Assembly: GCF_021391675.1 (NCBI RefSeq)
Contig: NZ_CP090095.1
Coordinates: 2,857,501 to 2,921,500, forward strand
Reading direction: 5' to 3'
From: Neorhizobium galegae
GTDB taxonomy: Bacteria > Pseudomonadota > Alphaproteobacteria > Rhizobiales > Rhizobiaceae
DNA: 64,000 nucleotides
Every line of letters starts with the position of its first letter. Within the stretch, counting starts at the first letter, position 1. The position numbers were made by a program, and so were the translations under genes. Shown piece by piece: positions 27,964 through 36,400 of the stretch. Under the pieces are notes generated by a model. That model had not been told where the DNA came from. It was given only the letters and a program-made list of their open reading frames with translations, and did not search any database.

Positions 27964-28020
27964 CTAGGCCAGAAAGCGAGTAATCTGGCGGCGGAGGCGC
28001 GAAAGCACGGTCATATCCAT
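27964..28020 (-). CDS. Possible 18-residue peptide or leader ORF upstream of ABC exporter copy 2
   Basis: The ORF encodes MDMTVLSRLRRQITRFLA, a short basic amphipathic peptide, and ends at TAG. What makes it notable is AAGGAGG five bases before the ATG, the best ribosome binding site in this neighbourhood. It lies in the otherwise empty 380-base gap 27819-28198, on the exporter strand. It could be a genuine small protein, a leader peptide, or the start of a decayed gene, since the frame continues for a while after the stop. Apart from this ORF the gap shows no feature. Confidence 0.35.
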   Translation of the reverse strand: MDMTVLSRLRRQITRFLA

Positions 28021-28198
28021 GTAGGCCTCCTTGAGTGGGCGTTGAGTGACGCAAGCCTTCTACCCTCTCGAGTACAAATTGAAAAGGGAAAATCGCCGTA
28101 TCCCGCCACCCTGAGCTTTTCTGTTGCCCGATCGTCACAGCCATGCCGCGCATCGAAAGGGCTTGAGCCGCAGCCTCGGTTTCCCGTAAGGACGGTGT

Positions 28199-28678
28199 AT
28201 GAGTGACACCTCCCGCGGGCTCCGCATCGCCCTTTACCAGCCGGATATTCCCGGCAATACCGGCACGATCCTCCGGCTCGCCGCCTGCCTCGGCCTGTCG
28301 GTCGATATCATCGAGCCGGCCGGCTTCGACATTTCCGACCGGAACCTGAAGCGCTCCGGCATGGACTATCTGGACAGCGTCACGCTTGCCCGCCACGTCA
28401 ACTGGCAGCGCTTCGAAGAATGGCGCAAGGCGAACGGCCGGCGCGTCGTGCTTGCCTCCACCAAGGCCGCCCTGCCCTATACCCGCTTCGAATTCCAGCC
28501 GGACGACATCCTGCTCTTCGGCCGCGAAAGCGCCGGCGTGCCTGATCATGTGCATGAGGCGGCCGACGCCCGTATCCTCATCCCCATGGTCGAAGGCCAG
28601 CGGTCCATCAACGTCGCCATGTCGGCGGCCATGATCGCCGGCGAGGCGCTGCGGCAGAACGATTTTCGTCTTCATTGA
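28199..28678 (+). CDS. trmL: tRNA (cytidine(34)-2'-O)-methyltransferase TrmL
   Basis: 159 residues, a minimal SPOUT (trefoil-knot) methyltransferase. It methylates the wobble ribose of tRNA-Leu isoacceptors. Motifs are [15 protein letters not shown] (18-32), [11 protein letters not shown] and the knot [15 protein letters not shown]. The N-terminus [20 protein letters not shown] is normal for the family. Confidence 0.93.
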   Translation: MSDTSRGLRIALYQPDIPGNTGTILRLAACLGLSVDIIEPAGFDISDRNLKRSGMDYLDSVTLARHVNWQRFEEWRKANGRRVVLASTKAALPYTRFEFQPDDILLFGRESAGVPDHVHEAADARILIPMVEGQRSINVAMSAAMIAGEALRQNDFRLH

Positions 28679-28719
28679 ACCGGGCTCCGGTTTTCTTTCA
28701 CGGAGCTCCTGCTATAAAA

Positions 28720-28737
28720 CCTCAAGTAATATTGAGG
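28720..28737 (+). promoter_or_regulatory. SoxR operator (sox box) before soxR
   Basis: CCTCAAGTAATATTGAGG is an 18-base near-palindrome close to the classical sox box CCTCAAGTTAACTTGAGG. It lies 9 bases before the soxR ATG, and its right end (TGAGG) is also the most likely soxR ribosome binding site. No divergent gene is present, so soxR itself is the only obvious target. Confidence 0.85.
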
Positions 28738-28746
28738 TCAACAGCG

Positions 28747-29229
28747 ATGATGAAGAAAAATCCGGACGGGCGGCTGGAGCTTGAACTGACGGTCGGGGAA
28801 GTCGCGACACGCAGCGGCGTGGCGGTGTCCACCCTGCATTTCTACGAGACCAAGGGACTGATCCAGAGCCGCCGCAACCGCGGCAACCAGCGCCGTTATC
28901 CGCGCGTCGTGCTGCGCCGGGTCGCGGTCATCAAGGTCGCTCAGAAGACCGGCATACCGCTTGTCGATATCGCCGAGGCGCTTTCCGTCCTGCCGCACGA
29001 CCGGCCGCTCACCGCCAAGGACTGGCAGCGGCTTTCGGAAACCTGGAAACGCCAGCTCGACGCGCGGATCGCCAGCCTCACGGCACTGCGCGACCACCTG
29101 ACCGGCTGCATCGGCTGCGGCTGCCTGTCGATGGAGGACTGCCCGCTGAGGAACCCGCTCGACATGCTTGGCGAAAAAGGCGCGGGGCCGATCTTGCTGG
29201 AAGTGGAAGATCATGTGGATACGGATTGA
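28747..29229 (+). CDS. soxR: Redox-sensitive MerR-family activator SoxR
   Basis: 160 residues. The MerR helix-turn-helix reads [26 protein letters not shown], followed by the SoxR-specific [11 protein letters not shown]. The 2Fe-2S cysteines occur in [12 protein letters not shown] near the C-terminus. Oxidation of this cluster, often by redox-cycling compounds, turns SoxR into an activator. ATG 28747 or the adjacent ATG 28750 is the start; upstream frames would run through the sox box. In non-enteric bacteria SoxR usually controls efflux or redox enzymes directly, but no such target lies beside it here. The two ABC exporters are the nearest candidates. Confidence 0.95.
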   Translation: MMKKNPDGRLELELTVGEVATRSGVAVSTLHFYETKGLIQSRRNRGNQRRYPRVVLRRVAVIKVAQKTGIPLVDIAEALSVLPHDRPLTAKDWQRLSETWKRQLDARIASLTALRDHLTGCIGCGCLSMEDCPLRNPLDMLGEKGAGPILLEVEDHVDTD

Positions 29230-29290
29230 TTGCACGGATAGGTTTAGTTTAAGTTGATTGCGAAAATGCACTCCATAGAGTACAGTCCGC

Positions 29291-29587
29291 ATGTTCACGG
29301 TATACTCGACCAAGGTTTTCGATGACTGGGTAGACGACCTGCGCGACAGGCACGCAGTGACCAGGATTTTCGGTCGCATCGCCCGCGCTGAAGAAGGCAA
29401 TCTGGGTGACGTCAAACCAGTCGGAGAAGGGGTTAGTGAGATGCGGATCCATTATGGTCCGGGATATCGCATCTACTTCAGCCGAAGAGGCGATATCGTT
29501 GTCCTATTGCTTTGCGGTGGCGACAAAAGCAGCCAGACCAGGGACGTCGCCGAGGCGAAACGCCTCGCCAAGGAATGGAAGGAGTAA
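29291..29587 (+). CDS. HigB/RelE-superfamily toxin (addiction-module killer type)
   Basis: 98 residues. The sequence VFDDWVDDLRDRHAVTRIFGRIARAEEGNLGDVKPVGEGVSEMRI and GYRIYF are typical of the short RelE-fold toxins found with HTH antitoxins. Relatives are ribosome-dependent RNases. The toxin gene comes first, as in higBA. The imperfect palindrome ACTCCATAGAGT (29270-29281) lies just upstream and may be the module operator. Confidence 0.85.
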   Translation: MFTVYSTKVFDDWVDDLRDRHAVTRIFGRIARAEEGNLGDVKPVGEGVSEMRIHYGPGYRIYFSRRGDIVVLLLCGGDKSSQTRDVAEAKRLAKEWKE

Positions 29588-29590
29588 GCT

Positions 29591-29893
29591 ATGGCTTTGG
29601 AAATACGGCGGTTCGACATCGCGGAACACCTGAACAGCGATGAGGATATTCAGCAGTTCATGATCGCCGCATTCGAAGACGGTGACCCCGCCTTCATCGC
29701 CAAATGCCTCGGCATCGTCGCGAGGGCCCAGAACATGAGCAAGCTCGCCCGCGATGTCGGCATGAGCCGCGCGGCCCTTTACAAGGCCCTGAGCGGTGAA
29801 GGAAACCCGGAATTCGCGACGGTCCTGAAGGTGATGAAAGCCCTCGGCCTCGAACTCACGCCGGTTCTCGTCAAGGCGGAGGATGCCGCCTAA
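29591..29893 (+). CDS. HTH antitoxin paired with the upstream RelE-type toxin
   Basis: 100 residues. Residues 45-85 form a Cro-type helix-turn-helix: NMSKLARDVGMSRAALYKALSGEGNPEFATVLKVMKALG. Three bases separate it from the toxin stop and AAGGAGT precedes it. It should neutralise the toxin and repress the operon. Confidence 0.87.
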   Translation: MALEIRRFDIAEHLNSDEDIQQFMIAAFEDGDPAFIAKCLGIVARAQNMSKLARDVGMSRAALYKALSGEGNPEFATVLKVMKALGLELTPVLVKAEDAA

Positions 29894-30053
29894 GCGCGAT
29901 CGGTACCTGGCGGATCGTCGGTCTCCCGACTGTTTAGCATCTTTTGAAAAACACATGTCAAACCGATCGAAGCCCATGGGCCAAACATCGGAGATCGCAT
30001 ATGTTTCCGCAATCGAGCTTCTTCTTTCCAGCCCCAAGCCCTCAAGGACCGAG

Positions 30054-30482
30054 ATGCGCAATCTGCCCTGCTACCCGATGACTGTTGCCGCCCTCGCCCT
30101 GATGGCTTCGTCCGTCTGCGCCCAGGAGGCCGAGCACTACACCGCGGTCAGCAAGACGGCGATGAGCGTCACCGGGGACGTCTGGCTCGACGACTTCGGC
30201 ATCACCTTCGAGAATGAGGAAACTCTCGAATTCTCCGACCTCGTTGCTGATAATTTCCGGGTGGACGGCAGGCGGGTGCCGGGATCGGTCTACCGCGTCG
30301 CGGAACCGGCCGATCCGGAACTCGAAAACGGCAACCAGCTCTGCGGATCGGGCGACGTGACCTATGTCGCCAACTGGGCGTCCGCCAAGGGAATGTCGGC
30401 GATCGCCGTATTTACGGGGAGAAATCCGCCGAAGAGCAGCGCCGAAATGTGCGCGCTCTACACCTATGAGGACCCGAAGTGA
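30054..30482 (+). CDS. Small exported protein of unknown function
   Basis: 142 residues. A signal peptide ends at VCAQE (about residue 24-25). The mature part has two cysteines near NQLCGSGDV and AEMCALY that could form a disulfide, and a beta-rich centre (ITFENEETLEF). No catalytic motif was seen. ATG 30054 is preferred to the longer frame because it begins the signal peptide and has AAGGA upstream. It converges on the gene at 30492. Confidence 0.6.
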   Translation: MRNLPCYPMTVAALALMASSVCAQEAEHYTAVSKTAMSVTGDVWLDDFGITFENEETLEFSDLVADNFRVDGRRVPGSVYRVAEPADPELENGNQLCGSGDVTYVANWASAKGMSAIAVFTGRNPPKSSAEMCALYTYEDPK

Positions 30483-30491
30483 CGGCTCGGA

Positions 30492-30749
30492 TCAATCCGC
30501 CGTCGGCAGCCGGCGCATGGTGAATTCGATCTGGTCGCCTTCGAGCTGGCGCCAGCTTTCCACTTCGGTCCAGTAGGCTGCCTTCGGAAATTCCTGAAAC
30601 CATTCGCGCGCCTTTTCACGCGCTTCTTCCCGCGAGAGCTGGAAAGTCTGCCGCACGAACATGCCTTGTCGCTCGCCGGCCTTTTCCTGCCGGTGGCGGT
30701 CGATCCTGCGTTTCAGCCCGTCGAGCGGCGGGGGTGTGAACTTTGCCAT
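30492..30749 (-). CDS. Small conserved-type protein of unknown function
   Basis: 85 residues, highly charged, with a helical middle (LSREEAREKAREWFQEFPKAAYWTEVESW). No signal peptide or metal site. It is convergent with the exported protein gene and divergent from hemF. The compositional style and clean start suggest a real cytoplasmic protein, but I do not recognise the family. Confidence 0.55.
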   Translation of the reverse strand: MAKFTPPPLDGLKRRIDRHRQEKAGERQGMFVRQTFQLSREEAREKAREWFQEFPKAAYWTEVESWRQLEGDQIEFTMRRLPTAD

Positions 30750-30924
30750 GAAAGCCTCTGATCAGCACCTGTTTATGCGGTAAAGATAATGCCAGGCGAC
30801 ACGCTTTGCGAGTCTCATTTTCCACCCGCGACAACCGATGGAATGGCTCGCGAAAGCCAGAAATGCTAATCCCCGATTGGAAAAATGCGAATCGCGCCAA
30901 GGGGATGGCGAGAGGAATAGAGAC

Positions 30925-31839
30925 ATGGAACGGCCGGTATTGCCCAAGGGGTTGCCTGAGGACATCGAAGACAAGAAGGCGGCGGCGAGAGCCTGGTTCG
31001 AGAGCCTGCGCGACACGATCTGCGCCTCGCTGGAAGGCCTCGAGGCCGAACTGACCGGACCTCTCTCCGATCAGGAGCCCGGCCGCTTCAAGCCCAAGGA
31101 CTGGCTGCGCGACGGCGGTGCCGGCGGCGGCGGCAGAATGTCGATGATGGAGGGACGCGTCTTCGAGAAGGTCGGCGTCCACACCTCGACCGTACACGGC
31201 GAATTTTCCGACGATTTCCGCAGCCAGATGCCGGGTGCGGAGGAAGACCCGCGTTTCTGGGCGTCGGGCATCTCGCTGATCGCCCATCCGGTCAATCCCA
31301 ACGTGCCGACCGTCCACATGAACACCCGCATGGTGGTGACGTCGAGCCAGTGGTTCGGCGGCGGCGCCGATCTCACCCCAGTGCTCGACCGGCGCCGCTC
31401 CCAGACGGATCCCGACAGCGCCCTCTTCCATCGGGTCATGGAGATCACCTGCAAGCGCCACGAGGCGGTCGCCGATTATGATCGTTACAAGACCTGGTGC
31501 GACGAGTATTTCTTCCTGAAGCACCGCAACGAACCGCGCGGCGTCGGCGGCATTTTCTTCGATTGGCTGCATCCGGTCGAGGAAAAAGGCGGCTGGGATG
31601 CGGATTTCGCCTTCGTGCAGGATGTCGGCCGGGCCTTCAATCTCGTCTACCCGAAGATCGTCCGTGCCAATTTCAACAAACCCTGGACGGAGTATGATCG
31701 CGACGAGCAACTGATCCGCCGCGGCCGCTATGTCGAGTTCAACCTGCTCTACGACCGGGGCACCATTTTCGGGTTGAAGACCGGCGGCAACGTCGAGTCC
31801 ATTCTGTCGTCACTGCCTCCGGTTGTAAGGTGGCCTTAG
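30925..31839 (+). CDS. hemF: Oxygen-dependent coproporphyrinogen III oxidase
   Basis: 304 residues, normal length. It converts coproporphyrinogen III to protoporphyrinogen IX with O2 in haem synthesis. Family signatures are [36 protein letters not shown] and the C-terminal [21 protein letters not shown] 30925 has AGGAA upstream; an in-frame upstream ATG exists at 30838 but lacks support. No FNR box was found before it. Confidence 0.97.
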   Translation: MERPVLPKGLPEDIEDKKAAARAWFESLRDTICASLEGLEAELTGPLSDQEPGRFKPKDWLRDGGAGGGGRMSMMEGRVFEKVGVHTSTVHGEFSDDFRSQMPGAEEDPRFWASGISLIAHPVNPNVPTVHMNTRMVVTSSQWFGGGADLTPVLDRRRSQTDPDSALFHRVMEITCKRHEAVADYDRYKTWCDEYFFLKHRNEPRGVGGIFFDWLHPVEEKGGWDADFAFVQDVGRAFNLVYPKIVRANFNKPWTEYDRDEQLIRRGRYVEFNLLYDRGTIFGLKTGGNVESILSSLPPVVRWP

Positions 31840-31966
31840 ATCAAAGATCACAAAATTAACGATTTCGGGTATAAATTGGCCCCAATATCTCATCCTTAAC
31901 AAATGCGATATCGGAATCAATGCGATGGTGGTAGCGTCCCCTTGGTTGTACCGGAGGAGGATCGCC

Positions 31967-32233
31967 ATGATGGCACCGAATAGCATGCCAATGCTGGATG
32001 CGTCTGAGGACAAGGACGCCCGTTCCCTTGATACTGCTGACATGATCGACCGCCTCGCGACGGAAATGCGCGCGAGAACCGGCGGTGAGCTCCCCCATTC
32101 CTTTTATGTGGACCAGGTAAGGCGCCAGCTTGCCGGCAAGTCGGTTGCCATGTCGGCCGCCAATGACGAGGCGGCGCGGGAAAAGGGTCAGGAACAGGCT
32201 TCCGTCTTCCACGCCTGGGCGCTTTCCGAATAA
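31967..32233 (+). CDS. Small protein of unknown function
   Basis: 88 residues. GGAGGAGG lies 6 bases before ATG 31967 (a second ATG follows at once), so translation should be strong. The N-terminus is Met-rich, followed by helices DMIDRLATEMRART and HSFYVDQVRRQLAG. No membrane segment or motif was recognised. It is separated from hemF by 127 bases and may have its own promoter. Confidence 0.6.
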   Translation: MMAPNSMPMLDASEDKDARSLDTADMIDRLATEMRARTGGELPHSFYVDQVRRQLAGKSVAMSAANDEAAREKGQEQASVFHAWALSE

Positions 32234-32273
32234 GCGTCGGGAACGGTCCTTGTAGTTTCCGAGTTATCGAGAT

Positions 32274-32310
32274 TGGAGCCGGCGGATATGGGAGATATCC
32301 GCCGGCTCCA
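32274..32310 (+). other. 16-bp perfect hairpin upstream of the DUF1059 gene
   Basis: TGGAGCCGGCGGATAT pairs perfectly with its complement across the 5-base loop GGGAG. It is not followed by a T run but by 26 bases leading to the AGGAGGA site and ATG of the next gene. It could block the 3' end of the upstream message, or be a structured 5' leader that protects or controls the DUF1059 message. Confidence 0.6.
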
Positions 32311-32336
32311 GTCCAACGCTAACAGGAGGAAATGTC

Positions 32337-32528
32337 ATGCGACTGTTCGAATGCGGGACGCTCGTGCCCGGTTGCCAGTGGCATACCCGTGCCGACGAGG
32401 ACGCCGAAGTGGTCCGCCGCGCCGTGGAGCATCTGCGCGCGGTGCACGGGGAAGAGATCATTCGCGAAAACATGGTCGAGAACATCAAGGCGCGCGTTCG
32501 CGACGAAAACGGAGCGGCCGCGGCCTGA
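32337..32528 (+). CDS. DUF1059 family small protein
   Basis: 63 residues. The pattern FECGTLVPGCQWHTRADEDAEVVRRAVEHLRAVHG is the DUF1059 signature: two cysteines (C6, C13), H16, and a C-terminal helix with further His. A small metal-binding fold is plausible; the function is unknown. AGGAGGA lies 7 bases upstream of the ATG. The gene is alone between the hairpin at 32274 and the convergent cca. Confidence 0.8.
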   Translation: MRLFECGTLVPGCQWHTRADEDAEVVRRAVEHLRAVHGEEIIRENMVENIKARVRDENGAAAA

Positions 32529-32584
32529 CGCCTACCGAGCGCCAGCCGTTCTGGCGCATAACGCTCGCGGCCTCACCTTCAAGC

Positions 32585-32613
32585 GATGTCAGGGCAGCGA
32601 GTTGCCTGACATC
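32585..32613 (-). terminator. Possible terminator hairpin at the cca stop
   Basis: A 9-bp stem GATGTCAGG / CCTGACATC overlaps the cca stop codon. A second hairpin, GCGCCAG / CTGGCGC, lies at 32539-32557. Neither has a T tract, so they may act as convergent-end structures or Rho-independent stops of low efficiency. Confidence 0.35.
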
Positions 32614-33874
32614 AGAGCGAACTTCGGATCATATCCTCCAGCCGGGCGGTCAGCGCCGCCCGGTCGAGGGTGAAATTGCGCTCCACCCAGAAGTCTTCCA
32701 GTTCCTTCAGAATTTCCCCCACCCGCTTTCCGGCCGGCACGCCGGCTGCGACGATATCGGCACCGCCGAGCGGGAAGATCGGCTTCTCGTAGTTCTCCGC
32801 CCTCTTCAGCAATACCGACAGCCGTGCGGATTTGCGCATCGCCGCCGGATCGCCTTCGGCCGCGGTTCGCGCAGAGGCAAGTGCGAGTTTCAGCCGCATG
32901 ACCAATCCCTCCGCGCCTTGCCGGTAGAGCAGCCGGTCGAAGCCGACATCCGTCACCTCGTCCGGTGGCACCGGCGCATTCGCCCAGGTAGCGAGTTGCG
33001 CGGCCTCCGCATTCGACATCTTGAGCCGCTTCGCGAGTGCATCCAGCCTCTCGGCATCCGGCGGCACGATCGCCGCCAGCCGCAATATCGGATCGAGCGT
33101 CCAGCCGAGCGACTTCTCTGCCGCCACGAGGCCGTGAATGCCGTCGATACCCCACTTTTCCGTCTCGGGCAGGATTTCGGTGAGCACGCCCGCCTGCCGC
33201 ATCCACAGCAGCGCGCGGGAAGGATCTGCGGCGGACAGCAGCTTCTTGGTTTCCGCCCAGACCCGCTCGGCCGACAGCGTCGAAAGCTTGTCCTTGGCGC
33301 GGGCGCAGGCCCTCAAGCCATCCGCATCCGGCCGGCCGGAACCGTAGTGGGCAAAAAAGCGGAAGAAGCGCAGGATGCGCAGGTAGTCCTCGGCGATCCG
33401 CTCGGCGGCTTCGCCGATGAAGCGCACAGTGCGCGTCTCGATATCCGGCAGCCCGCTCACGAGGTCGATGACAACACCCTGAGCGTCCGCATAAAGCGCG
33501 TTGATCGTCAGATCCCGCCGTTCCGCATCCGCCTGCCAGTCGGTGCCGAAAGCGACCTTGGCCCGCCGTCCGTCGGTCTCGATGTCGCGACGCAACGTGG
33601 TGACTTCGAAGCCGTGGCCGTCGATGACAAGCGTTACGGTGCCATGCTCGAAACCGGTCGGTACTGCCTTGATCCCACTGGCAACGGCCCGCTCGACGAC
33701 CTTTTCCGGACGAAGCGTGGTGGCGACATCGACATCGGCAACGGGAAGCCCCATCAGCGCATTGCGCACCGCGCCGCCCGCCACCCGCGCCTCGCCGCCG
33801 TCGGTATTGAGCAGGGCCAGGATTCGCTGCAGCGCAGGGTCCCGGAACCAGGCCTCGTCGGCTACACTGGTCAT
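32612..33874 (-). CDS. cca: CCA tRNA nucleotidyltransferase / poly(A) polymerase family (class II)
   Basis: 420 residues. The N-terminal nucleotidyltransferase head has GGAVRN (33-38), the catalytic DVD (47-49) and RRDLTINAL. LRILRFFRFFAHYG is the neck motif. The enzyme adds or repairs the 3' CCA of tRNA. No HD phosphohydrolase motif was seen. Its ATG overlaps the stop of the upstream Nudix gene (ATGA), so the three-gene operon DUF1285-Nudix-cca is tightly coupled. Confidence 0.93.
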   Translation of the reverse strand: MTSVADEAWFRDPALQRILALLNTDGGEARVAGGAVRNALMGLPVADVDVATTLRPEKVVERAVASGIKAVPTGFEHGTVTLVIDGHGFEVTTLRRDIETDGRRAKVAFGTDWQADAERRDLTINALYADAQGVVIDLVSGLPDIETRTVRFIGEAAERIAEDYLRILRFFRFFAHYGSGRPDADGLRACARAKDKLSTLSAERVWAETKKLLSAADPSRALLWMRQAGVLTEILPETEKWGIDGIHGLVAAEKSLGWTLDPILRLAAIVPPDAERLDALAKRLKMSNAEAAQLATWANAPVPPDEVTDVGFDRLLYRQGAEGLVMRLKLALASARTAAEGDPAAMRKSARLSVLLKRAENYEKPIFPLGGADIVAAGVPAGKRVGEILKELEDFWVERNFTLDRAALTARLEDMIRSSL

Positions 33875-34506
33875 GCATAAAGCCTTTCATAGAGCGTGCG
33901 CAGGATGCCCGCGGTAATGCCCCAGATGTTTCGTTCCTCGTAGGGCATCACGTAGAAGTGCCGCTCCTTGCCGTCCCATTCGCGGCTGCCGCGCTGGTGG
34001 TTCGCCTCGTTCATGAGGAAAGACAGCGGCACCTCGAAGACGTCGTCCACCTCGGCCGGATTGGGCGTGATCTCGAAGCCGCGCCTGACCACGGAGAGCA
34101 CCGGCGTGATGCGGAACCCCGTCGCCGCGTAATAGGTCGGCAGGCGCGACAGCGTTTCGACGAAGGAACGGTCGAGGCCGATCTCTTCTTCCGCCTCGCG
34201 CAGCGCCGCCTGTTCCGGCGACCGATCCTGCGGATCGATCCCGCCGCCCGGAAAGGCGATCTGTCCCGAATGCTTGCGCATCGTCGATGTCCGCTGCGTC
34301 AGGATCACCTTCGCTTCGTCGCCGTCGTCAACGACCGGCACCAGCACCGCCGCGTCCTTCAGCTTCAGCCCCGCGGCGAAATCCACCAGCGTCGGATTGA
34401 GCAGATGGTCGCCGTGATCGCGCCAGGCGTGATCGATCGGCCCACCGTTCTGGTTCAGCGCCCGGCGGCGGAAATCGCCGGCCGAAAAGATGGGAAAGTC
34501 ACTCAT
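33871..34506 (-). CDS. Nudix hydrolase, CoA pyrophosphatase type (NudL-like)
   Basis: 211 residues. The Nudix box reads GGGIDPQDRSPEQAALREAEEEIGL (about 87-111) with the metal-binding REAEEE. The preceding LTQRTSTMRKHSGQIAFPGG matches the CoA-diphosphatase subfamily. It would cleave CoA or CoA derivatives. It overlaps DUF1285 upstream and cca downstream, each by four bases. Confidence 0.9.
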   Translation of the reverse strand: MSDFPIFSAGDFRRRALNQNGGPIDHAWRDHGDHLLNPTLVDFAAGLKLKDAAVLVPVVDDGDEAKVILTQRTSTMRKHSGQIAFPGGGIDPQDRSPEQAALREAEEEIGLDRSFVETLSRLPTYYAATGFRITPVLSVVRRGFEITPNPAEVDDVFEVPLSFLMNEANHQRGSREWDGKERHFYVMPYEERNIWGITAGILRTLYERLYA

Positions 34507-35126
34507 TGCGATAAGGCGTCCAATTCGGCCTTGGGCATCACGGGAAAGACCTCCGTTCCGGAGCGGACGGAGAACATCGGCACCCCGTCTATCACGATCG
34601 CCTCGCCCAGTTCCACGAGATCGTACATGACCGCGCGGGAAACGAGCGCCTCCAGCCGGCCGCGCACCATCAGATAGGGTTTCAGCTCGCGGTTTTCGCC
34701 CGAGATTTCGAAGCGCAAGGGATGTTCCGCGCTTGCCTCGACCACATCACCGACATTTGTCCTGAACGTGAGCGCCTGCCGGCCTTCACGCTGCGTCACC
34801 TGCATCTCCACGGCAAGAAAGGGCGCGTCCACGACCCGGATGCCGACTTTTTCCACAGGTGTTACGAGGTAGGTCCTGCCGTCCTCGTCCCTGCGCAGCA
34901 CCGTTGAAAACAGCCGCACCAGCGGTGCGCGGCCGATCGGCGTGCCCATGTAGAACCAGGTGCCGTCGGCACGGATTTCCATGTCGATATCGCCGCAGAA
35001 GGGTGGATTCCACTTGTCGACGGGCGGCAAACCGCGCTTTCCGTCGCCGGTTTGCTCGGAAGCGCGCGAAATCAGGGCCGCAAGCCCTGCGGCATCGGGT
35101 GCCGAATTTATCGTTTGCGCCGCCAT
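34503..35126 (-). CDS. DUF1285 family protein
   Basis: 207 residues. WNPPFCGDIDMEIRADGTWFYMGTPIGRAPLVRLFSTVLRRDEDG is the DUF1285 core, followed by LVTPVEKVGIRV. No catalytic motif is obvious. The family often precedes the Nudix and cca genes in alphaproteobacteria, as here, which hints at a link to tRNA or CoA metabolism without proving it. Divergent from the moxR cluster across 235 bases. Confidence 0.88.
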   Translation of the reverse strand: MAAQTINSAPDAAGLAALISRASEQTGDGKRGLPPVDKWNPPFCGDIDMEIRADGTWFYMGTPIGRAPLVRLFSTVLRRDEDGRTYLVTPVEKVGIRVVDAPFLAVEMQVTQREGRQALTFRTNVGDVVEASAEHPLRFEISGENRELKPYLMVRGRLEALVSRAVMYDLVELGEAIVIDGVPMFSVRSGTEVFPVMPKAELDALSQ

Positions 35127-35361
35127 CTTTCAGTCCCGGTTCGACCTTAAGCATTCACCAAAGCAATTGTTCCTCACGAGATAGTCATTCAATACGTGCT
35201 TGTCAGCCATGTTTCGGGGAATAAGTTTGATCGGATAAGCCGGATGCTGCGATGCAGCGATTCGACGCCGGGATATGAAGAGCCCGGTCTCGGAAAGCCA
35301 GTCGGTTTCTGAGTGCCTGCCGGTTCTGGATGCCAGCCAGTTTTGGATGATGGAGAGCGAC

Positions 35362-36375
35362 ATGGGCCTGATGAATTCCACCGATACCGTCCTCGATGAG
35401 AAAGCCATCATCGCCGCCGCCGAAACGGCCCTTTCCGACATCGCAGCCATCCGAGCCGAAGTCGCCAAGGTGATCTTCGGTCAGGAAAAGGTGGTCGAGA
35501 ACACGCTGCTGGCCGTTCTCTCCGGTGGCCATGCACTGCTCGTGGGCGTCCCAGGCCTTGCCAAGACCAAGCTCGTCACCACGCTCGGCACCGTACTCGG
35601 CCTCGCTGCCAACCGCATCCAGTTCACCCCCGACCTGATGCCGTCCGATATTCTCGGATCGGAAGTCATGGATACCGACGATGCCGGCCGTCGCTCCTTC
35701 CGCTTCATCAAGGGGCCGGTCTTCGCCCAGTTGCTGATGGCCGACGAAATCAACCGCGCCTCGCCGCGCACCCAGTCGGCGCTGCTGCAGTCCATGCAGG
35801 AATACCATATCACGGTCGCCGGCCAGCGTTACGATCTCCCCGCCCCCTTCCACGTGCTCGCGACCCAGAACCCGCTGGAGCAGGAGGGCACCTATCCGCT
35901 GCCTGAAGCGCAGCTCGACCGCTTCCTGCTGCAGGTCGACGTGCTTTATCCGGAACTTGCCGCCGAGCGGCAGATCCTGCTCGAAACCACGGGCACATCG
36001 GAAGGCAAGGCTCGCGGCGTCATCGATTCCGCCCGGCTCCAGGAAATCCAGGTGTTGATCCGCCAGATGCCGGTCAGCGACAAGGTGGTCGACGCGATCC
36101 TGTCGCTGGTGCGCTCCGCCCGCCCCGGCCATGGCAATGCCCATACCGACAAGCATGTCGCCTGGGGTCCCGGCCCGCGCGCCGGCCAGTCGCTGATGCT
36201 GACGGCCCGTGCGCGCGCCCTCTACGAAGGCCGCCTCGCCCCATCGCTCGACGACGTCTATGCGCTTGCCGAGCCGGTTCTGGAACACCGCATGGCGCTG
36301 ACGTTTGCGGCACGCGCCGAAGGCATGTCGGTACGCGACGTCATCGCCGGCCTGGTGAAGCAGGCCCGCGGCTAA
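35362..36375 (+). CDS. MoxR-family AAA+ ATPase
   Basis: 337 residues. Walker A GVPGLAKT is at 62-69 and Walker B LLMADEIN at 124-131; sensor region VLATQNPLEQEGTYPLPEAQLDRF is typical of MoxR. These ATPases act as chaperones, often with von Willebrand A proteins. ATG 35362 has GGAGAG upstream. It opens a four-gene cluster with DUF58 and two large membrane proteins. Confidence 0.93.
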   Translation: MGLMNSTDTVLDEKAIIAAAETALSDIAAIRAEVAKVIFGQEKVVENTLLAVLSGGHALLVGVPGLAKTKLVTTLGTVLGLAANRIQFTPDLMPSDILGSEVMDTDDAGRRSFRFIKGPVFAQLLMADEINRASPRTQSALLQSMQEYHITVAGQRYDLPAPFHVLATQNPLEQEGTYPLPEAQLDRFLLQVDVLYPELAAERQILLETTGTSEGKARGVIDSARLQEIQVLIRQMPVSDKVVDAILSLVRSARPGHGNAHTDKHVAWGPGPRAGQSLMLTARARALYEGRLAPSLDDVYALAEPVLEHRMALTFAARAEGMSVRDVIAGLVKQARG

Positions 36376-36400
36376 GTCCGCCGGCTAGAAAGGAACCTGC

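Noticed and set aside
32273..33880. A 535-codon plus-strand frame beginning in the DUF1059 hairpin
   Set aside because: It lies antisense to cca, and its first codons come from the palindrome itself.
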